From the NCBI GenBank assembly GCA_022702545.1, contig JAHRBC010000007.1:124001-188000 (forward strand): 64,000 bases of DNA, read 5' to 3'. The notes beneath the pieces are model-generated. The model was not told where the DNA came from. It saw only the letters and a list, made by a program, of their open reading frames with translations, and searched no databases. Below are positions 30,553 through 43,700 of the stretch, in pieces. The DNA comes from Phycomyces nitens. Taxonomy: Eukaryota > Mucoromycota > Mucoromycetes > Mucorales > Phycomycetaceae. Within the stretch, counting starts at the first letter, position 1. Every line of letters starts with the position of its first letter. Both the position numbers and the translations under genes were made by a program.

Positions 30553-31229
30553 TGACACGTGTGTTGTGGACAGGTTCGGTTTCGACCATGAAGCCGGACC
30601 AAGGGCCCGGAAAAGGCCTAGGAGGGGTCGGATGCCGGACCAGTCCGAAGAAGAAGTCCGAGCCGAGTAAGGATGGCCGATCCCCGAGTTTCTTTATTTC
30701 TCTTTCTTTTCAATTTTTCTTTATTTTATTTTATCACATTTTATTATTTCCTTTTTATACTCTTTCCTTTTATATTTCCTTTGTGAATCCTTTCTCACTT
30801 TCTTGCAGGATTGCACCATTCTGTACTTCTTTAGTTTATTTCCCCTACTTCTTTGTCTTACCCCTTTCTTTACTATGTTATAGTATTTTTTTTTATTATA
30901 TTTTCCTTTGGCCTTGATGGCATCATTTTATTATTTTATTATTTCATTTTTCGGTTATTCTTTTAGTTATTTTCTTTGTCTATAAAAGACATTCTTTTCT
31001 AATGAATAAATATTATCAGTCAGTTTTACGATCAATTTTACGGTTATTTTATTCTTTTGAGTTTAAGCTCTCGATCTCTGAAGAGCAGTTATATTTTGCC
31101 CGGTCATTTTGGGGATATTTCTGTTGAGTTTCGTTAGTCTTTTACTGGTTCTTTCATTGTTTCTTTTATATATTTTATTTGTCGCCCGTTCGGTTACCAT
31201 ACACAACCATACAAACACATCACGCGTCA
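30553..31229 (+). mobile_element. LTR3 solo near tRNA-Ser
   Basis: This 677-bp LTR has termini TGACACGTGTGTTGTGG...ACACATCACGCGTCA and is flanked by TTTC at 30549-30552 and 31230-31233. It is related in full to the LTR3 stacked at tRNA-Leu. It has TCTATAAAAGAC near 30980 and GAATAAATATT near 31003. It interrupts the L2 leader and lies next to G2. Confidence 0.92.
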
Positions 31230-31446
31230 TTTCGCTTAAGGATTTTTTTACCCCAAAAATTTCCTTTTATAGTAATTTTACCGAACTTTCCATCCATCCT
31301 AATCAACACTGCCAACAACTACGCATCCATCGCCTACCACGCTCCATCCCGCCTCCGTAGCAAGTTTTCCATTAAGCTTACCAGTCCAAGCACCCACTGT
31401 CCAAGTTTCAGCCCAAACGAACGACATTTATTTTCCCTGATTCCCG

Positions 31447-32328
31447 ATGTCATCCTCAATGATGCCCCCAATCCCAGGCGCATCTAATGAACTCATGTCC
31501 TTTTTGGCCTCCATGTTGACGCGCCTTGACAACACTGAGAAGCTCGCTGACCAAGTGAAGGCTCTCGAAGCCGAAAACAGCCGCCTCCAAGCAGAATTGG
31601 CGGAAACCCGAAAACGTCTTGAGCAGGCTACGACCTCTCAAACTTCCCTTCCCCTGGGCAATAGCCCAAATGTTTCAACCTCCGACCATGCCCCAAATCC
31701 CAGTTCCCAGGAACCCGGATTGGAAGCCTCTACTTGGGCTGCCAAGGCCAGCGTCAACCGCCCCCCTCCTGCCCGTAAGGGTCCTTCCCCACGCCGAGTT
31801 GCTGCTTCTCAGCGTATTTTCACTGCGGCCTCTGGCCCCCTTGGATATAAATACGTTTATATTCCTCGCTCCTGTCGCCTCACCCACAGGGAAGTGCGTA
31901 GTTCTCTCCACACCCTTGGAATTGACACTGCTCGTCTGTTGGACATTAATTTCCCTGCTCGTGGAATTATTGGCATACTTGTCCATCTCCAGTTCGTTGA
32001 AGAATTCGAGGCACAACTCGATAGAGCCAAGGTTGAGGTCATTGGTGACTTTGATCCCGTTGACCCACAACACTTGGCAGACCCCAAGTACCACGATCTC
32101 TCTCTGGACAAGCAGGCAAATGCTGTCATACAAGTGCAGAATGCACGCTGCCTCCAGACTCTCAAGTTCCTCCGCCCCCATGTTGCCCTCCCAGTTGCCC
32201 ACTTCTTTGTTGAAGAAGGGTGGATTAGCGCCGATGAGATACCTACCCGTTCTGCTCTTGATGGTGATGGTGAATCACTGTTTAAGAGAAAGCACGCATT
32301 TGCTCCAAGCAACCTCATGGAAGAATGA
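31447..32328 (+). CDS. LINE L2 ORF1 protein
   Basis: A 293-residue homologue of L1 ORF1 of identical length, with scattered substitutions: coiled coil near residues 20-62, Pro/Ser linker, then the basic C-terminal domain. The frame is intact. The ORF1 stop and ORF2 start again overlap as ATGA (32325-32328). Confidence 0.85.
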   Translation: MSSSMMPPIPGASNELMSFLASMLTRLDNTEKLADQVKALEAENSRLQAELAETRKRLEQATTSQTSLPLGNSPNVSTSDHAPNPSSQEPGLEASTWAAKASVNRPPPARKGPSPRRVAASQRIFTAASGPLGYKYVYIPRSCRLTHREVRSSLHTLGIDTARLLDINFPARGIIGILVHLQFVEEFEAQLDRAKVEVIGDFDPVDPQHLADPKYHDLSLDKQANAVIQVQNARCLQTLKFLRPHVALPVAHFFVEEGWISADEIPTRSALDGDGESLFKRKHAFAPSNLMEE

Positions 32329-33300
32329 GTGAGCTTTCTATAGGCTTATGGAACGCCAATGGGCTTCAACCCCGTGCCATAAACGACGTGCTCAACCACT
32401 GTCAGTCCCTCCATATGCTCTTCATCACAGAAACATGGCTCCTGTCACCTGCGCGTATTCTCACATCATGGTCCCAATTTCATTTATACGGACCCCCTGT
32501 TGCTGGGACATACCGTGGGTCGATGGGAGTTTCATTGTTAGTCTCCCCTCCTGTCCTTACACCGTCACCCAAATCCCTATGCCCAACAACTATGCCCTCG
32601 CCGTCAAGATTGGCACCCTTCGACTGGTTTGTGTTTACCTCCCCCCCTCTATGTCCACTGCCGATGCCCTCTCTGTTCTCTCTGACATTCCTTTGACGGA
32701 AGACACCCTCCTTTGTGGGGACTTCAATGCCCGTCTGGGTTCCATCACTGGAGATTATGCCACAAATTCTCGCGGCCTAGCACTTAGTGCATGGCTAGAA
32801 GAAAGATCCCTCACTGTCCTTAATGGCTCACTCTCTCCTCGCACACCCACCTACATTTCCTTTCGCCGTGAAGTCGAAATTAGCAGTATCATTGACCTAT
32901 TCATCACCAACACCAATTTCGCCAATCCCTCTCTCCACATTCAAACCGAACTCTCCCTAGGCTCTGACCACCGACTTCTTTCACTTTCCTTCACCTATGA
33001 CCTTGACCCTTCCCCTCCATCTCCACCCCCTCTCCGCCGACTCTGGAACCTCTCACGCCTCAAGGAACCAGACGTCCTTCAACTCTACACCGATTCCCTC
33101 ATCCTCAACGCCACACCCCTCCTCAACACCTTGCAAGACATTGTACAGAACCCGCCCTCCTCCCCTCCCCCCATTGATGCCCTTACTAACGATTTCAACA
33201 CACTCATTTATGATTCTCTTAGTAGTTCAATAGGTACCCGCCCTCACCGCCCACCCAAATGGAAGAAATTCTGGACCCCTGCCCTCCAAGCGGCAGCCGA
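32325..33300 (+). pseudogene. LINE L2 ORF2 fragment (endonuclease domain)
   Basis: It contains the endonuclease motifs (ITETWL, CGDFNARLGS, LGSDHRLLS) and stops before RT. One base is missing near 32549 compared with L1 (CTCCCCTCC versus CTCCCCTTCC), shifting frame. Downstream the C7 tract keeps the frame that L1 has lost. The end is cut by E1. Confidence 0.85.
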
Positions 33301-33712
33301 CACTACGGCGGAAGGACCGGTAGCTGTGCCAAAAACGGTAGCATAACTACCGTTTTTTATGATTTTAGAGCACTTTATCTCCGCAGATTGTGGTTGAAAG
33401 GTAATGTCATCGATGCCGATTCATAAAAGTCGCATGGAATGTCTTTTCATCAGGCAATGAGGTAGTTGTAGTACCATAGAAAGGGCTCGTAAGTTTTTAG
33501 GCAACATTGTTTATTGAAATGAGCATTTTATTTGGTGTTAAAGATGTTGCACATTTTTGAGAAAAATAATTTTTCGCCTGTGTGAACAAAACGGTAGTTA
33601 TGCTACTGTTTTTTTTTGAAACAATTTTTTTGTTTTTGACATTATTAGCCATTTTATTTTATTTTATTTGGTATTGATATTTATAAGGAAAGAAAAAAGA
33701 AAAAGAAAATTT

Positions 33713-34799
33713 TTATAAAGTGGCAAGGTTCCCCATGGTCACACACAGATTGTCATTAAACACGTAATATGGTGCAATGATAGAGAACTGATTACTACTC
33801 GGAGGGTACTGGATGAGCCCAACTTGATGCTGAATGTCATCCACATTAACAGCATATTTTGGCTGGGTTGTTTGTCCAGTTGAGCTGTGTGACCGCCGTA
33901 TTACGATTGGCACAGATGAGTCATGGGCTGCTGTACCATGCTCTTTCATCACTTCAACGAATGGCAGAAAGTGCAGTGTGCCATCAACCTCTTTATGCTC
34001 AAAATAAAATTCTACGGTGCCAACAAACCAGCTTTGAATAGTTATATTGCAACGGCTAGATAAAAATATAAAAAATGTGAATGATCTCTATTTTGTATTT
34101 TGAATAATACCAATACTCACTTTCTGTACAGACAGGTAAACATCACATGATGATTGCCACGTCTGGTCTCGTTTTTTATTCTTCAGTACATACATGAAGA
34201 ATGTACGGTTGAATTTTTCCAAAGACGAGAAGCAACAACAATCGTCGGGTCATCAAGTTCAATACTGTTCATACCACTGTTTCGCACATAGTACTTTGCC
34301 AAAGTATTCTTGACAACAGGGCTGCTGACACCTTCCAAGTCATCATAATTCAAGCTGGCATGTCAGTTGAATAGCTCCCATAGCTGGGCAGCACTTACAC
34401 CATCTGGAAGATCTAAGAAACTTGCTTTATTATATGTGGATGGCTGACTTGTACTAGGATAATTCTGAGAGCTGTTTGCTGAACTGACAAAGCTATGAAC
34501 AGCAAAGCGCTCAACAAGCAAACTGGCATTTCTACCGCCCTTCAAGTTTGACGTGATAAGCTTGGAGTATACTCTAATTACTTTTTCCATGGGTAGGTAA
34601 GAGATTATTTGACTAATAATAGCAATAGCAGCAAAGACACTTCTTGGTCAATGATGACAAAATCAACATACCTGTCATCAATGATTGTGGCCAGTGAGGC
34701 ACGGCTAGGACAATAGCACTCCACATTTACAAGTGCAAAAGAATGTGGTGTGCCAAGAATCTTCTTCAAGACACCTTTAAGAGTGCAAACCAGACTCAT
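33713..34799 (-). pseudogene. Coding remnants inside E1
   Basis: Three open pieces on the minus strand (34799-34605, 34590-34363, 33952-33713) look like exons of one gene (e.g. ...HSFALVNVECYCPSRASL, then KVIRVYSKLITSNLKGG). I recognise no family with certainty. They may be the C-terminal part of a CACTA transposase or its partner. A plus-strand exon-like piece with a TAG-bounded acceptor lies at about 34900-35120. Confidence 0.35.
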
Positions 34800-35246
34800 A
34801 AGAGAAAAATAGCAGAGAACAGCCAGGCAAGTTTATTAATTAACAAACATTTGAATATACATTATAATTAATACAATATTTTTATTATGTTATAGCAGGA
34901 AAGAGCAAGCAGTTCTTTTCTTTTGGAAGATGAGGTATTTCAAATGGATGACGAGGCTGAATCCCCAATCATGACAGATGTACTATAAGTTAGAGCTTTT
35001 TTGTTGCTCATCTATTCTCAATTTAATATTAATATAATATTTCTACTGTTTGATATAGGTTTACACCACTAGGAATGAGCAATGAGCCTTCATCTAAGAG
35101 AAACAGACTAAGTCTTTAATATTCTTTAGGCTGCTCTTATTGGTTCTCTCATATTTTTAGTATATGTTTTAACGCACTTTTTCTTTTCCTCTTTTCCTTT
35201 AGCTGTTTTATCTTTGCTTTGGTCCTCTCCTTTGAAATAAAATCGA

Positions 35247-35640
35247 ATAACTCTCCATCACGTAAGATTGCCATCTTAATAAATGCCCGATTGGCATCTT
35301 GTATACCACATCTTCAGCTCTGTTGTTTCTAATCTAGGAATGAAACACACATCTCATCCTTTTTCAAGCACCAAAAAAAATGAAATTTTTTTATAGCTGT
35401 ATTATGCCGAGGTTAGTTTATATTTCTTTTCTTTTCTTTGCTCTACTTTTTTGAAGTAAAACTAAATGACCCTCCCTTATGTAAGGTTGTCAATGACATA
35501 AACATCCGATTGGCATCTTGTATACCACATCTTCAGCTCTGTTGTTTTTAATCTAGGAATGAAACACTCATCTCATAATTTTTCAGACACTAAAAAAAGG
35601 TGAAAATTTTTTACAGCTATATTACACTAAAGTTTGTCGT
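35247..35640. repeat. Direct duplication within E1 (period about 219 bp)
   Basis: ATTGGCATCTTGTATACCAC and the following ~60 bp occur at about 35290 and about 35509 with a few differences. No coding content is seen. Confidence 0.75.
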
Positions 35641-36482
35641 TCCCCACCTCCCCACCTGGGAATCTCTGTAGAATATGCATATTGTTTTCTTAATGATGTA
35701 CTCATTCTGCCAACTATCATTATATTTGAATTAGTTTTAAATCTTATGAGCTGACTTTACAGCAATATATTTTCTATGGTAAGAATATTATAATATGTTT
35801 ACACTCTTTAATTAATCATATTGCGCATTCTCTATTCTCCTTCTACTGCATCTAGTATTTATATCTGTACGTTTCATATAGTGGCATTAATTCAAGAGAT
35901 GCTTGGTATACCGATTAACAAGCACAATATATACTGGTATGCTATCCAAAACAATATGCTCGGTTTATTTGATCGCTTCATTCTCTGACCACGATATCTT
36001 TATAGCAATTGATGAAGACCAAAGGCCTTCCAAGTCATAACAACATGTTGTTGGCATCGTGTATAGATTGAGTAAAAGGTTTGTACCATATACATTTTAT
36101 AATATTAAATAGTATTTGCTTTTGATATGTTTCTATATTATTATTATATATATTTTAATATTATTTGAAATAAATCAAAATTATAATAAAAAATAAACCA
36201 TTATTTCAAATAAATGGCAGTAAAAAAAGAATGGGTGCTAGTATATAAAGTAATATAAAAGAGAGGCTATAGTATATAAAGAAACGATTTTGGTTAGATA
36301 AAAAAAACGGTAGCTGTGCCTATTCCTGCCTCATAACTACCCTTTTTTTTTTGCACTAAAAAAATGGTAACAGCTACTGAAATCGCCTTATACAGAGTCT
36401 TTACTACCATTTTTTTTGGTGGGAAAAAACGGTAGTAATGCTACCAAAATGGTAGTTAGCTACCGTTTTTTCTGCCGTAGTG

Positions 36483-38202
36483 CATAATGATATCTTACGT
36501 TTGTAGATCTTGTTTAGTCTTTCAAATAGAAACAAAGGGAGAATATATCCTCTATAATTAAGTCACATAGTTAGTAAAAGTAAAAAATATATTAAAAAAA
36601 ACTTACTATATATTGAGTATCAAAAATAATAAAAGAGGAAAAGAAGGAGAAAAAGGAAAAAAAAATGGACTCTGGCTGTGATATTTGTAGTAGAAAAATG
36701 GGACGGTAGAGACTTTGAGACTCTTTATTGTGGTTTAGAAAAAGTTAAAGTATATCCAGTTATTGATTCAAGGAGTATATTAACTTAGTATTCATAATTA
36801 TTTTATAATTCTTATCAGCTTGAATATTTATTATCATAATAGCTGTGTTATCAGTTAATAGATATTTTGGGACTTTGTCCCACAATAGATTGGGTATGGT
36901 ATTTTTATATTTGGATAAGGATTTCTGGATGGTATAGTTCACACCCACCGATTTTTTTCTAGTCCCGCAACTGAAAGGGTGTTTAAGGTTCAAGCGATTT
37001 ACCTGCCTTATATGGAGTCAAAGTTATACAAAGCTTCTGCTAAAAAAAGATTTGATATTTGGGGGGTAGGGTAAATAATTGGTAAAATACATAAAATGTA
37101 ATAATATTATTGGTTTAAAAATATATTTTTTTATTGAAATAAATTTTAGTTCCTAATAATACAGCCTACTATTTACATACTATTTACATACTATTTACAT
37201 ACTGTATAGCCTACTGCATAGCCTACTACACAGCCTACTACACAGCCTACTACACAGCCTACTACACAGCCTACTACACAGGCTGCAATAGCTACACTAC
37301 TAAATGCTTCATAGTAATGCCATAATGATGTCTAAAAGACTTACCTACAGTACAGTAAATGAGTTAGTTATGCTGAGCATGTATATCTTTAGGATAATAA
37401 TATAAATACCTCTTATTTACAATGGAAAGACAAGATGAAGGGCCTATAAATGTAGCAATGATAAATAAATGATGTATACATGTAATGTGGAAATAAGATA
37501 ATAGCATACGTACATACCAAGTACAAGGCCTATATTTCTTGGTCAGTCCATACATATAACAATATCTATTGACTAATGATAAAAAAAGTTAGTGTGGTAT
37601 ACACACCACATTTGAGTGAAATACAAACTCCACAACTGATATCTGGTTCCTCTTTGCTAATGACCATGGCAAGATAACATCCCAGGAGCAGTTACACACC
37701 AGGCACATGTACACTTCACACTACTACAGTGATAACCGACCATTACACAATAGAGATTAATAGAACAAGGGAACTAGAATAATAACTATATAAACCACCA
37801 TAATATTCTTTCTTCAATAAATAACACTCTCACAGTATCTATAAGTTCCCCAAAAACCCTTAATTACTACAGTTAGTAAAGGTAAATGTAACGCATGTTT
37901 TATCATACCTAGAGTGTTTTTCGTGTGAAAGTGTGTAGCTAAGCTTTTCTTACTATGAAGGTTACGTGGTAATGACATACAAGTAGATGATTAGCATTAA
38001 TAAGCTGATCTAATAGAGTCATCTTATTTTTTCTTTTGTTTAGAACGTGAAAAACAAAAGACAAAAATAAGAATTGCTTGGAAATTCCTACATAATGACA
38101 ATTGTGACTAGCATTAACTTGTGTCAAAAGGTTCCTTAATTCTATAAATTAGCCTACCTTTGTTTCTAACAAATTGTTAAAGTCCTTTCATACACTATAA
38201 TT
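36483..38202. other. AT-rich intergenic DNA with a minisatellite
   Basis: No convincing gene is seen. The last few hundred bases should include the promoter of T4. Confidence 0.5.
37161..37281. repeat. Minisatellite
   Basis: Three copies of an 11-mer (CTATTTACATA) are followed by about six copies of a 12-mer (CTACTACACAGC, the first ones variant). Both share a CTACT core. Confidence 0.85.
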
Positions 38203-38885
38203 ATGAACAACAATTACAATAACATCAACAAAAACAACAAAAACAATACTGGTTCTTCAAGCGTCCTTAACCTCAGGGTTAACAAGATCAGACAATCGCA
38301 AACATGTCCATGGTGCAAGGATGGAAAAGTCCATGGCTTTAACTCATTTTGCCAGCATGTTACTGCAAGTCATCCAGATGAGGTTGGCTCCAAGTATTTC
38401 AAGAACCTGTTTTCTTGGAAGAAAGACACGTAAGTTTATTTAACAAAACCATAAGTATTATATATTAATATTGTGACCTTAAATAGTCCCATCTCAATGA
38501 CTAGATCTAATCATGATGAATCAGTAGACCATTCTCGCTCTATGTCTATTAACCTTGGTGAATTTGCTTTCCAGCATTATGATCTTAATATTGACAACAA
38601 CAATGATTCTGGTGATGAAGATAGCCAAGACAATGATCAGAATGATGATGAATATGATGATATGTCAGATGCTGATGTCTATAACTTGGATGAAGATGAC
38701 AGCAATGAAACAGAGTCTGTACAGCCCCAGATTGATGAAGCATTCCTTCTCAATACGATTCTGCCTTTGTCGAGAAGCTTTGATGACCAATTGCATGATC
38801 CCATTTCAGACACTACTGAAGAGGATATTGGTCGATTGAATTATGCAACCAGCCAAGCAGAACAAGTGGATCACATTGTGGATAT

Positions 38886-39504
38886 TGTTGTGGGTAGAAA
38901 TAAACTTGGAAAGATACGAAAGAATTCGTAAGAACTTGTGTAGGGTGTTTATTTAAAAGAAAAAGGTTATGTTTCTACACAGAACTAACTACTGATATTT
39001 ATATGTTTTCTGATTTATAATTCAGTATATGCTTTGGTAATATTTATCACGATGAGTCATCTTCCAGGAGTATTGTCTTTCTGGAAAGATCCAGAGAGAC
39101 CTATTGATATGATACTTCTCCAGTCAGATCAGCCAGAGAGCTTTGGTAAAGAAGAGCATTTATGCTATTGGTAATATTTTAATATTCCGACCCAGATACT
39201 TGGGTAATGTTTTTAGAATTATTAATTCATTGTAGTTGTAGTCTCTCAATCAAGTATTCATATAATCAACGAAATATGTAGATGGAATATGATGATGCCA
39301 TTAGATAAATATGTGTATATCTGTATATCCCATATTATGGTGATAACAATAATAATAATAAATAATAATCAATTATGTGTATGATGATCTGTGTATTGGA
39401 TAATCTCATAAAGCCAGATCCGTTTGACTGGAATAGCTGAGGATATTATTTTATCCTTCAGTCTTACTCTCAGATTCAGCAGTGATCAATACTCATTTAC
39501 AACA
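38886..39504 (-). repeat. G3 3' LTR
   Basis: 619 bp. Eleven of its 12 differences from the other LTR are transitions. The purine-rich GGTGGAGGATAA lies against its inner edge on the coding strand. Confidence 0.93.
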
Positions 39505-39677
39505 TTATCCTCCACCAGATTCAACAATACCTTTTGTTGATTCGGCATGAAACATCTCATTTACTATTTCATGATCTGGCCAATTGCTTGTTTTATTCAA
39601 GTCAATCATGCACATAATTTTTTATACTTTTTATGGAGATCTACACTGTAAACTCAGCTTCGTGGATTACGTGTTCA

Positions 39678-40700
39678 TTATTTTTGATTTTTGATTGCTC
39701 TTCTTATGTGTAATCTTTCTTCTCTACTCAAAGTGGTAGGAAGCGTTCTTTTCTTGTGCTCATCATTATTGTTACTTTTACCATTTAGTTTAGAGGTGTG
39801 AACTGTTTTCTTATTTGAGGATGCACTCTTGTTAATCAAGTCTTCGGCTCTCTCATTCTCTAAACATTCCAACTCTCTAACTTTCTTCCAGTACTTTTGT
39901 ACGATTGTGGAATCAGTAAAGTCTTCAGCCATTTGCCATGTATTGGCACGTTCGCCATAACCAGCCCATTTGACCAAATATTCCCGTTGACCAGCAGTAC
40001 CACAATGATCTCTAATGTCTTCAACTTTGTAGAGCTCATTCTCAATTGTTGATTCATCAATGGTGATCATCTTGAGTTCGGAGGGTGTATAATTTCGGTG
40101 TAACAATTCACCTTGCTCATCCTTTAGCTCGTACAATCCTCCTTTATTCTTTCGAACCACTGTATATGGACCTTCATAAATAGGTGCCAATTTGTTTGAT
40201 CGATGTGGTAATCTGACCATTACGTGTGTTCCTTTGGGGATGTTGATTAGGATATTTTTATGATCATATTTCTTTTTCAATTCCTCATTAATCCTTAACA
40301 CACGTTCGTTAATGGCAGGAAATATGATATTTTCCATATGATCAATCTGCTTCTCTAGCTCATCAATTGTCATTGTGGCTTTAGGAAGAGAGTGTTTTCC
40401 TTTGTCACTATACTCATCAGGTACATTGACTCTGCGAGCATACATTAATGAAAACGGTGCGCTTAGTGTCTTTTGAGGAATATGTCTATTGATGCATAGC
40501 TGAACAATCGGCAGATAGTGACACCAGTCATTGCTGTTCGCTCTCATCATTTTACGTACAGTATTCTCTGCAATCTTTACACTAGCTTCAGCAATACCAT
40601 TCCCTTGTGAATGATATGCCGTAGAATATCTCCTATCTATCCCAAGCTCTTTAGATAGGCTTGACATCAAAGAGTTTCTGAATTCCAGACCATTGTCCAC
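39678..40700 (-). pseudogene. G3 integrase C-terminal half with chromodomain
   Basis: It starts at the second catalytic Asp (DNGLEF) where E2 cuts the gene, and contains the catalytic Glu region (GNGIAEASVKI), a GPY-like module (YEGPYTVVRKNKGGLYEL) and a chromodomain (YKVEDIRDHC...YLVKWAGYGERANTW). Chromodomains direct integration to modified histones. A Lys-rich tail follows. It lies in frame with the upstream half once E2 and one GTC copy are discounted. Confidence 0.9.
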
Positions 40701-43700
40701 TACGGCTAAGAAATCGGCAGTTATCTACCGTTTTGGTCACATAACTACCGTTTGTTTGGTGGGGCAAAACGGTGGATATGACCCTGTGTAAGGCGAGTTT
40801 GGTAGTAGCTACCGTTTTTTGCTAATAAAAAATCGGCAGATAACTACCGTTTTGGTAACATAACTACTGTTTTTCTTCACTAAAAATACGGTAGATATCT
40901 GCCGTTTTGGTAACATTGCTACCGTTTGTTTGGTGGGGCAAAACGGTGGATATGACCCTGTGTAAGGCGAGTTTGGTAGTAGCTACCGTTTTTTGCTAAT
41001 AAAAAAACGGCAGATAACTACCGTTTTGGTAACATAACTACCGTTTTTTATCCAACCAAAAATGCTTCCGTTATACACTATAACCTCTCTTTTATAGTAC
41101 TCTATTTGATAATGGGTTCTGCTATTCTTTTACGACCATTCTTTTGAAAGAATGGTTTATTCTTTATTATAGAATGTCTTGATTTAATTCATACCGTATT
41201 TTGCGCACAATTATTATAGAAAAATACTTAAAACTAATGCTATTTAATATTATAAAACATATATAGTACAAACCTTTGTTATAAGCTATACACGCATAAT
41301 AATACTACGTTGATATACATTAGATGATCCTTAGCATTCATCAATTGCTAAAAATTCATTGTGGTTAGAAAAAGAAGCGATCATATAAACCTAGTACATT
41401 ATTTTGTATTGCTTACAAGTATATATTATGCTTGTCAATTACTATACCATGCCTCTTGTTTTGAATGATTATACTGAAAGGGATCTCCAGAAATAAACAC
41501 TATATGTAATAGGAGGTCAATAGAATATGTACTGAAAAATTAGTTGAAGAATAATATAATTATTAGACAATCGTCTTACCATAGAAAATCAACTTTGGCA
41601 TATTCAAATCATATGATTCAAAACTGATTCGAATCTCATTGTAGCAAACAGAGTAATCAGCTCATTAGAAAAGAAAAGTGTATATCTTACAGAGATTGCC
41701 AAGTGTAAAAAGGACAAACCGTATTGTAATATAGCCGTAAAAAGTTTTCGCTCTTTTGTTTCTGGGGAAAAAAGAGCGAGCTGCATTTCATTCCTAAATC
41801 AAAGGTAATCGAGCTAAAGATGGTTCAATCGGGATGTCAATCAGGTGTTTATAACCGTGCCGATCTTACATGAAGGAGGCTCATTTGGTTTTAATTCAAA
41901 GAGTCATTGCAAAGACAAGACAAGAGAAGCAAAAAGAAAAAGAAAAAAGAAAGCACACTAAGCATATGCTAAAAATGCAACGGGGCCAATAAGAGTTGCC
42001 TAAAAGAACAATCTTAAACCCTTGTTTTATTGCTTAGCACTTACACAATACTCGTTTTTGGCGGTATAGAGCTATATTAAAGAGTAGAAATATTATATTG
42101 GCATTAGATTAGCAATAGATGATCAACAAAGCAATCACCCGTTGCAACATCTGTCATGATTGCTAATTCGACGCCATCACCAAGTTGCAACATCTCATCT
42201 TCAAAAAAGAAAAGAACGACTTGCACTTTGCTGCTATATTGTGATAAATAATATTGTATTAACTATAATGTGTATTCAAAACATATATTAAAGAGTCAAC
42301 TTACTTTATTATTCTCTATTATTTATTTATGAGCTTGGTTATTGATTGTAAAGCCTTTTCCAAGTCTTTTGGTGCACAGCATTCTATAATATTTATATTG
42401 ATTCTGAGATAGACCATTATATTATTTTATGGCCATAGGATAGTGTTCTCGTCAATTAAATAGTGTTTGATAATATAAGACCATGCTTTTAGTTGATGCC
42501 GCGATTCATAGTCAAAGGATGGTTTGAGAAAAATATTAACAAAAACAAAGGTTATTCTCTAGGGTTCTCTTGTGCCGTATTTTTTGATCTTAATGATAAA
42601 GCATATTATGTAAATGAAGTTTACTCTTTTCTTTGAGACCACCACCTGTATCAATTGCTAACTTACCAAGCTAATCAAGGTATTTGTCCAATAGATCCCT
42701 TTTTATACCAAATATCCATTTATAATAAATGAAAAATATATACAAACCAAACACTTTAACAAACTATTGACTTTTGAATGTCCCTTTGGGTTGATCAATC
42801 TTCATTTGACTGCAAAGGTTTTTGGTAAAAATATTAATAAAATAGCTTGCTGTCCGATACTTGCCAAGCATGGATAATAACCATATCCTTTACATTGTGA
42901 ACAAAGGAATGGCCCTTGTATCTTAATATAACTTTTGCGTTGCCAGATAAAATAAAAACACAAGTTAAATCATAGTATAGTATTTTATTGTTGTTACAAT
43001 CGATTATTACCTTTTCCATAAGATACACTTTAAGAATCTGCGCAACTTACTTTCCCAACAAGTTTATAGCAAGACTATATCTCGGTCTCTTATAAACTAT
43101 TCAAAATTACCTGACACACCTTTTTTCATATAATAAATCGCCGAGGCCCATTACAAAGCTGTTCCACTCAATTCATAGAGAGAATTATAAGTAAACTGGA
43201 TAAGCTCATTAGATACTTTGAAATTCGCGGCTATATCAATATAGCAATGAGTATGTATCATAATATTAAACTTTTGTAACCACATACATATACTAAAGCT
43301 CGTTTTTGGGATATTTTCAATGGGAGAAGTGGTGACCAACTGTGTAAGCTTTTCAGTCAATTTTTCTATTTAAATATTAATGTTATACATGGCATAAGAA
43401 TAGTATAAATGAAGTTCTGTTTAGTTATTACCTGTGACATACTGATTTGAATGCTATGGAGGTTGATTTTTCCACTGTCATTGTTAATGTCCATCATTGG
43501 ACGGATTCAACTTTGCATTCTTCATTTAAATACCCAATCGGCAAGATTAGCACCAACAATCACCACCCAACACCCCCTTGTCCTTGTAGAAAATAAATAT
43601 AGTATTAGTAAAAACACAAAGTAAGAATCACTTGCTATTTGTACATGCTTACCTAGTAATCACAATATAACTAATGAAAACCAGCTCATTACTATTGTTC

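Larger units (their letters stand above)
31230..33300 (+). mobile_element. LINE copy L2, 3'-truncated at CACTA element E1
   Basis: From TTTCGCTTAAGG onward it matches L1 closely through the leader, ORF1 and the endonuclease half of ORF2. It stops at CGGCAGCCGA, where E1 begins. The RT half and 3' end are absent. Its 5' tip is at 23898-23906, separated by G2 and LTR3, so the copy lay directly against the tRNA-Ser 5' end before those insertions. Confidence 0.92.
33301..36482 (+). mobile_element. E1: CACTA-superfamily transposon, decayed
   Basis: Termini are CACTACGGCGGAAGG at the left and, inverted, CACTACGGCAGAAAA at the right. Subterminal regions are packed with ACGGTAG/CTACCG motifs (33320-33360, 33580-33610, 36305-36475), like TnpA-binding repeats of En/Spm. 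It matches E2 over both ends and much of the interior, in opposite orientation. The flanks do not form a 3-bp duplication (CGA versus CAT), and LINE sequence does not resume at the right, so one side has been rearranged. Confidence 0.85.

Noticed and set aside
36300..36482. Repeated CTACCG/CGGTAG motifs as an RNA gene or regulatory array
   Set aside because: They recur at both ends of E1 and E2 only, so they are subterminal repeats of a CACTA family.
37161..37281. CRISPR-like array
   Set aside because: The 11- and 12-bp units are contiguous with no unique spacers; it is a minisatellite.
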